Source: Parvularcula sp. (GTDB lineage Bacteria; Pseudomonadota; Alphaproteobacteria; Caulobacterales; Parvularculaceae). Taken from it: DNA of 9,659 bases. Location: contig DNZB01000100.1 of assembly GCA_003506635.1 (NCBI GenBank), forward strand, positions 1,078 through 10,736. The letters are read 5' to 3'. Numbering within the stretch: position 1 is the first letter of the stretch; every line of letters starts with the position of its first letter. A program made the translations under genes and the position numbers. The notes beneath the pieces were generated by a model, which was given only the letters and a program-made list of their open reading frames with translations, was not told the origin of the DNA and ran no database searches. Below, one piece after another: positions 5,814 through 9,659 of this stretch.

Positions 5814-7154
5814 ATGGGCAGCCTTGGCGTCATCGACAGCTTCACCGCGACCTTCGTCAGCTACATCGATAGCGGCTTTGGATTGTTGCAGGGCGACGTC
5901 GGGTTCCTGACGGCGATATTGATCGGCATCGATATCGTTCTCGCCGGGCTCTTCTGGTCGATGCACGGCGTTGACAATGTCATCGGCCAGTTCGTGAAGA
6001 AGGTGCTCTATGTCGGGGCCTTCGCCTTCATCCTCAACAATTTCGCGCTGCTCGCGAATATCATCTTTGCGAGCTTCGCCGGGCTCGGGCTTGTCGCGAC
6101 CGGTACCTCGCTGACCGCCGCAGACCTCATGAAGCCGGGCTTCGTCGCGAATACCGGCTACACGGCCGCCTATCCTTTGCTCGACGAAGCGAATGCGCTC
6201 CTCGGCTTCCCGAGCTTCTTCGATAATTTCGTGACCATCGCGATCCTCATCCTCGCCTGGGTCATCGTTCTCTTCGCCTTCTTCATCCTCGCGATCCAGC
6301 TCTTCGTCACAATCATCGAGTTCAAGCTGACGACGCTCGCGGGCTTCGTGCTCGTTCCCTTCGCGCTCTGGAACAAGACCTCCTTCCTCGCCGAGCGCGT
6401 CCTCGGCAATGTCGTCTCGTCGGGCGTCAAGCTGATGGTGCTCGCCATCATCGTCGGCATCGGTTCGACGATCTTCGGCTCGATCACCTCGGCCTTCACG
6501 CCGGGCGCCGTCACGCTCGAAGACGCAAGCGCCACCATCCTCGCCGCGCTGTCGCTCCTCGCGCTCGGCATCTTCGGGCCCGGCATTGCGACGGGCCTTG
6601 TCTCCGGCGCGCCGCAACTCGGGGCCGGGGCGGCGGTCGCGACCGCAGCCGGCACGGGCGCCGCTCTTGTCGGCGCTGGCGCGCTTGGCCTTGGCGGCGC
6701 GCGCGCAACAGCCAGCGCCGGACAATCCGCGGTGCGCGCCGGCGCATCGATGGCGGGCGGGGCGGCGACGGCGTTCACGCTCGCAAAAGCCGCGAGCGGC
6801 GAGACCGGCGCGCGGGGGACCGCTGCTGGCGCCGCTGGCGTTGCAGGGGCCGCGATGAGCAGCGCCGCCAGAGGGATGCGCGCCTCTGCATCAAGAGCGT
6901 TCGGCAATCCCGGCGCGGCGTTCAATGACGGCGCGCGCGCCGCCTTCATGGCGACCGGCGGCAGGCTCTCGTCGTCAGGCGCTTCGTCGACTGCGTCCAC
7001 AAACACGGCGGCGGGCGGCGCCCCCGACTGGGCGCGGCGCCTCCGCCACGACCAGGCGGTCAAAGACGCGAGCCTTACCGCCACCCACGTCATCGCCTCA
7101 GGCGATCGCGGCGGCAGCGCGGAAGGTCCGAAGCTTTCAGGAAACGAGGAGTAA
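5814..7154 (+). CDS. trbL: TrbL inner-membrane channel protein (VirB6-like)
   Basis: TrbL is the polytopic inner-membrane component of the conjugation channel, related to VirB6. The 446 residues show membrane helices at about 32-50, 63-88, 139-168 (possibly two), 172-187, 204-224 and 240-262. Residues about 265-400 form a long Ala/Gly/Ser-rich low-complexity tail, common in TrbL proteins. The C-terminus then regains sequence character with PDWARRLRHDQ (404-414) and GDRGGSAEGPKLS (430-442), a conserved-looking end that argues against truncation. The ATG at 5814 has GGAGGG (5800-5805) eight bases upstream. The stop lies four bases before trbF. The low-complexity tail is the most GC-rich stretch of the window, and long open frames on the opposite strand there are composition artefacts. 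Identity is well supported by topology, the C-terminal motif and position between trbJ and trbF. Confidence 0.95.
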   Translation: MGSLGVIDSFTATFVSYIDSGFGLLQGDVGFLTAILIGIDIVLAGLFWSMHGVDNVIGQFVKKVLYVGAFAFILNNFALLANIIFASFAGLGLVATGTSLTAADLMKPGFVANTGYTAAYPLLDEANALLGFPSFFDNFVTIAILILAWVIVLFAFFILAIQLFVTIIEFKLTTLAGFVLVPFALWNKTSFLAERVLGNVVSSGVKLMVLAIIVGIGSTIFGSITSAFTPGAVTLEDASATILAALSLLALGIFGPGIATGLVSGAPQLGAGAAVATAAGTGAALVGAGALGLGGARATASAGQSAVRAGASMAGGAATAFTLAKAASGETGARGTAAGAAGVAGAAMSSAARGMRASASRAFGNPGAAFNDGARAAFMATGGRLSSSGASSTASTNTAAGGAPDWARRLRHDQAVKDASLTATHVIASGDRGGSAEGPKLSGNEE

Positions 7155-7158
7155 GCTG

Positions 7159-7854
7159 ATGTTCCGACGATCATCGACCCGCTATGGCGAGACGCCCCCG
7201 CCTGAAACCCCTTATCTTAAAGCTCAGGCCGCCTGGGATGAGCGCATGGGGACGGCGCGCTTGGCTGCGGCGAACTGGAGGATCGCCGCGTTCGGGTCGC
7301 TTGGCCTTGCCTGTCTCTCCGTTGGCGGGCTTCTCTGGCAATCGAGCCGCTCGATCGTCACCCCCTATGTGGTCGAGGTCGATCAGACGGGTTCCGCCCG
7401 CGCCGTCGGTCCGGCGAATGAGGCCTACAAGCCCTCGGACGCGCAGATCGCCCATGCGCTGGCTTCATTCATTCGCGACGTGCGCTCGGTCTCGATCGAT
7501 CCCGTCGTCGTCCGCGAGAACTGGCTTCGGGCTTACGACCACGCGACCGACAAAGGCGCCATCGCCCTCAACGACTACGCCCGCGACCATGATCCGTTTC
7601 GGGATGTCGGACGGCGCAGCGTCACCGTCGAAGTCGGCAGCGTCGTGCGGGCTTCAAAAGACTCCTTCGAACTGCGCTGGTCGGAGAAAACATACGCAAG
7701 CGGCCAGTTCGAAAAACTCGAGCGCTTCACCGCGCATCTGACGCTGGTCCTCTCGCCGCCGAAGACCGCCGAGGCGCTGCACAAGAATCCGCTCGGCCTC
7801 TACGTCCACGGCATCAACTGGTCGAAGGACCTCATCTCCGGAGAACGCTCATGA
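7159..7854 (+). CDS. trbF: TrbF conjugal transfer protein (VirB8-like)
   Basis: TrbF is a bitopic inner-membrane protein of the VirB8 family that scaffolds the periplasmic part of the channel. From the ATG at 7159 it has 231 residues: a cytoplasmic N-terminus with WDERMGTARLAAANWR (about 26-41), one membrane helix at about 42-60, and a periplasmic NTF2-like domain. That domain begins TPYVVEVDQTGSARAVGPA and contains S-I-D-P-V-V-V-R-E-N-W-L-R-A-Y and L-N-D-Y-A-R-D-H-D-P-F, all typical of TrbF. GAGGAG at 7146-7151 lies seven bases before the start. The frame is open further upstream inside trbL, to 6925, but that extension is out of frame with trbL and lacks family character. The stop overlaps the trbG ATG by four bases. 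Confidence 0.95.
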   Translation: MFRRSSTRYGETPPPETPYLKAQAAWDERMGTARLAAANWRIAAFGSLGLACLSVGGLLWQSSRSIVTPYVVEVDQTGSARAVGPANEAYKPSDAQIAHALASFIRDVRSVSIDPVVVRENWLRAYDHATDKGAIALNDYARDHDPFRDVGRRSVTVEVGSVVRASKDSFELRWSEKTYASGQFEKLERFTAHLTLVLSPPKTAEALHKNPLGLYVHGINWSKDLISGERS

Positions 7855-8840
7855 AAAATGCTGTTTCCAATGTGGCGCTCGTCGCGCTCGCCGGCTGCGC
7901 AACCTATCCCGACATCGCGCTTGATGAGGGCAAGCCCCTGTCTCCGGCGAAGGTCGTGAGCTTCGACGAGGCGCCTGTTCGCGAGATCGTCGAAACGGCG
8001 CGGCCTTACCCGCTGCCGGGTCAGCTGAAGCCGCTCGATGAAAAGGCAGCGCCGGCCGAGCTCAAACCCTTCGAGCGCATCGAGACCGCGAATGAACGCG
8101 CCAAGATCGAGCCCGATATGGGGCGCTTCCTCAACGCCGTCCAAATCTATCCCTTCATGGAGGGCGCGCTCTATCAGCTCTACGCCGCGCCAGAACAGGT
8201 GACGGACATTGCGCTCGAACCCGGCGAGCGGCTCAACTCCGTCTCCGCCGGCGACACTGTGCGCTGGGTGGTCGGCGACACAATTAGTGGCGGCGCCGGC
8301 CGCAGCGGCGACGCCGCCGCCGAACGCACCCATATCCTCGTGAAGCCGATTGCGTCGGGTCTCAAAACCAATCTCGTTATCGCGACTGACCGGCGCGCTT
8401 ATCATTTGGAGCTCCGCTCCTTCCGCGAAACCTACATGGCGGCGATCTCCTGGACCTATCCACAGGACCAGTTAGCTAAGCGTCGTAATGAGAATGATCG
8501 AAACATGGAGAAGGCCGCGAGCGTCATCGCCGCCAGCGTCAATCCCGACGATCTGAAGTTCCGTTACGCGATCGAGGGCGATCGCCCGCACTGGCGGCCC
8601 ATCCGCGCCTTCGACAATGGTAGGCAGGTCTTCATCCAGTTCCCCGAAGCGATCGCGCAAGGCGAAGCGCCGCCCCTGTTCGTGCTTTCGGCCAAGGGCG
8701 AGCCGGAACTCGTCAATTACCGCATGCGCGGCAGCTACTACGTCGTCGATCGGCTGTTCTCGGCGGCCGAGCTTCGCCTCGGCGAAAAACGCCAGGACGT
8801 CGTCCGCATTGTCCGCGACGATCTCAAAGGGCGCACCTGA
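7851..8840 (+). CDS. trbG: TrbG outer-membrane core protein (VirB9/CagX-like), with lipobox
   Basis: TrbG is the VirB9-family component of the outer-membrane core complex. The 329 residues start with a short signal-like segment ending V-A-L-A-G-C, where Cys16 fits a lipobox, so the protein may be lipidated. The n-region has only one lysine, which is unusually short. The N-terminal VirB9 domain includes YPFMEGALYQLYAAP (100-114), SVSAGDTVRWVVGDT (130-144) and HILVKPIASGLKTNLVIATD (161-180). A charged linker follows at about 205-225. The C-terminal beta domain has NYRMRGSYYVVDRLFSAAELRLG (289-311). The length is at the long end of the family. The ATG at 7851 overlaps the trbF stop, with GGAG at 7840-7843. 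The linker contains a run of codons unlike the rest of the gene (see findings). RP4 and Ti plasmids have trbH, a predicted lipoprotein gene, next; here trbI follows directly. Confidence 0.95.
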   Translation: MKNAVSNVALVALAGCATYPDIALDEGKPLSPAKVVSFDEAPVREIVETARPYPLPGQLKPLDEKAAPAELKPFERIETANERAKIEPDMGRFLNAVQIYPFMEGALYQLYAAPEQVTDIALEPGERLNSVSAGDTVRWVVGDTISGGAGRSGDAAAERTHILVKPIASGLKTNLVIATDRRAYHLELRSFRETYMAAISWTYPQDQLAKRRNENDRNMEKAASVIAASVNPDDLKFRYAIEGDRPHWRPIRAFDNGRQVFIQFPEAIAQGEAPPLFVLSAKGEPELVNYRMRGSYYVVDRLFSAAELRLGEKRQDVVRIVRDDLKGRT

Positions 8841-8841
8841 C

Positions 8842-9659
8842 ATGAGCGCCGCCCTCGAAAAACCGCGCCCCAAGGAGCCGCCCGAAGCGCTGCGGCTGCG
8901 CGCCAAGCCCCGGCCGGTGACGCGGCTCAATCGCACCGCGCTGATGATCGCAGCGGGCGGCGCGGGGCTCCTTATCTTCGGCGCCATGAGCGTCGCCTTG
9001 CGTCCCCCGCGCGCGATGGGCGAGGAGAAGGCGAAGGAGCTCTACAACACCGAGACCAAGCCGAAGGCGGAGGGCCTCGAGGCGCTCCCGAAATCTTATG
9101 ATGAGGTTCAATCCACGCCGAAACTCGGGCGCCCGCTGCCCGGTGATCTCGGCGCCGCCTTCCTCGAGGCCGAAGAAGCGACCGACCAGCTCGGCTATCT
9201 CGACACGGAAGATTTTGCGGCGCTGTCGCCGACGCCGTTTCGCAATTCGCCGGAAGCGGGCGCAGCGCGCGAGGCCGCCTTGCGGGAAGCGCAAATCGCC
9301 AGCGACGCGCGCCAGGCCGGCGTGTTCTTTCAGCTAAAGTCGAATGCCGGCGGTCCGGCAAGGGCCCCCGTAAACGTCGGTTCGGATGCTGTCGCAGCGC
9401 GGCCTTTCAATGTCGGTCCTGGCGCGCCGCAAGTTCCCTTCGGCGCGGCGCACGACGACGATCCGAACCGGCAGATCAGGAAACTCGCTTTTCTGGACGA
9501 TCGGGATGCTCGCGATACGGACAACCCGCATCGCATCGAAGATCCGTTGTCGCCCTTCGAAGTGATGGCGGGGACCGTCATCCCGGCGAGCCTCATTACG
9601 GGCGTCAACTCGGATCTCCCCGGGACGGTGATCGCGCAGGTGACGCAGAACGTCTACGA
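8842..9659 (+). CDS. trbI: TrbI outer-membrane core protein (VirB10-like), 5' part, cut by the window end
   Basis: The frame from ATG 8842 stays open to the last base, giving 272 complete codons. TrbI is the VirB10-like protein that spans from the inner membrane to the outer-membrane pore. Here there is a cytoplasmic, Pro/Arg-rich N-terminus, one membrane helix at about 33-53, and a long periplasmic proline/alanine-containing linker. The start of the conserved TrbI/VirB10 beta-barrel domain follows at 238-272, with GTVIPASLITGVNSDLPGTV beginning at residue 244, the family hallmark. Members are usually about 380-460 residues, so 100-190 residues lie beyond the window. The start is two bases... 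one base after the trbG stop; AAAGGG at 8826-8831 is a modest Shine-Dalgarno ten bases upstream, so coupling with trbG probably helps initiation. Residues 170-200 are the least conserved-looking part, as expected for the flexible linker. Confidence 0.95.
   Translation, partial: MSAALEKPRPKEPPEALRLRAKPRPVTRLNRTALMIAAGGAGLLIFGAMSVALRPPRAMGEEKAKELYNTETKPKAEGLEALPKSYDEVQSTPKLGRPLPGDLGAAFLEAEEATDQLGYLDTEDFAALSPTPFRNSPEAGAAREAALREAQIASDARQAGVFFQLKSNAGGPARAPVNVGSDAVAARPFNVGPGAPQVPFGAAHDDDPNRQIRKLAFLDDRDARDTDNPHRIEDPLSPFEVMAGTVIPASLITGVNSDLPGTVIAQVTQNVY

Noticed and set aside
5675..5872. 65-codon open frame crossing the trbJ-trbL junction
   Set aside because: It overlaps the end of trbJ and the start of trbL. 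Its 3' part is an out-of-frame reading of trbL, and it shows no TrbK-like lipobox or membrane segment. Considered as a trbK remnant but not supportable.
5688..6725. Long open frame on the minus strand opposite trbL
   Set aside because: The translation is dominated by Arg, Glu, Asp and Gly, with no domain or membrane character, and lies exactly antisense to the well-supported trbL. It is a GC-skew shadow.
6925..7158. Upstream extension of the trbF frame
   Set aside because: Overlaps the trbL C-terminus out of frame and is Arg/Ala/Pro-rich without TrbF similarity. The ATG at 7159 has a good Shine-Dalgarno and gives the usual TrbF length.
6170..7174. Second long minus-strand open frame opposite trbL
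   Set aside because: Ala/Pro/Ser-rich composition mirrors the low-complexity trbL tail; no ribosome binding site or family resemblance.
1..9659. Search for cargo, defence, CRISPR, tRNA, oriT, insertion sequences or rho-independent terminators
   Set aside because: No stretch lacking a trb-type gene exceeds about 116 bases, and none of these structures could be recognised on either strand by reading.

Overview
The window is GC-rich with strong G/C preference at third codon positions. It is almost fully coding, and every supported gene lies on the + strand. Protein sequence and gene order indicate a proteobacterium, most likely an alphaproteobacterium (Hyphomicrobiales-like). That assignment is inferred from composition and family resemblance, not from any marker gene.

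The window is one long piece of a Trb-type (P-type, IncP-like) conjugative type IV secretion operon. The order is traG (C-terminal end only, 1-516), a ribbon-helix-helix protein gene (518-973), trbB (970-1962), trbC (1959-2288), trbD (2298-2555), trbE (GTG start, 2549-4987), trbJ (4972-5697), a 116-base gap with a possible tiny ORF, trbL (5814-7154), trbF (7159-7854), trbG (7851-8840) and trbI (8842 to the window end, truncated). This matches the compact traG-copG-trbBCDEJLFGI arrangement of Tn4371-like integrative conjugative elements and related plasmids. RP4 and Ti plasmids carry trbK between trbJ and trbL and trbH between trbG and trbI. Neither is recognisable here.

TraG would couple the relaxosome DNA to the channel. 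TrbB (VirB11-like) and TrbE (VirB4-like) are the ATPases. TrbC (VirB2-like) is the pilin, and TrbD (VirB3-like) and TrbL (VirB6-like) are inner-membrane channel parts. TrbJ (VirB5-like) is a periplasmic, pilus-associated protein. TrbF (VirB8-like), TrbG (VirB9-like) and TrbI (VirB10-like) form the periplasmic scaffold and outer-membrane core. Most junctions overlap by 4 to 16 bases or are separated by at most 9, so the genes are probably co-transcribed and translationally coupled. I see no internal terminator or convincing promoter.

The main points for a second look are: (a) the trbJ-trbL gap, which holds a near-perfect Shine-Dalgarno, a TTG-initiated 25-codon basic ORF, and an 8-bp inverted repeat that could mask that Shine-Dalgarno; (b) a perfect 6-bp inverted repeat directly before the Shine-Dalgarno of the ribbon-helix-helix gene; (c) a lipobox in TrbG in a cluster lacking trbH; (d) the Gly-Gly-Gly-Ala-Leu-Ile tail of TrbC, compatible with pilin cyclisation; and (e) a patch of atypical codons within trbG. 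I found no tRNA, rRNA, CRISPR array, insertion sequence, oriT, defence system or cargo gene. The window does not show an undescribed system; it is a well-preserved conjugation module.
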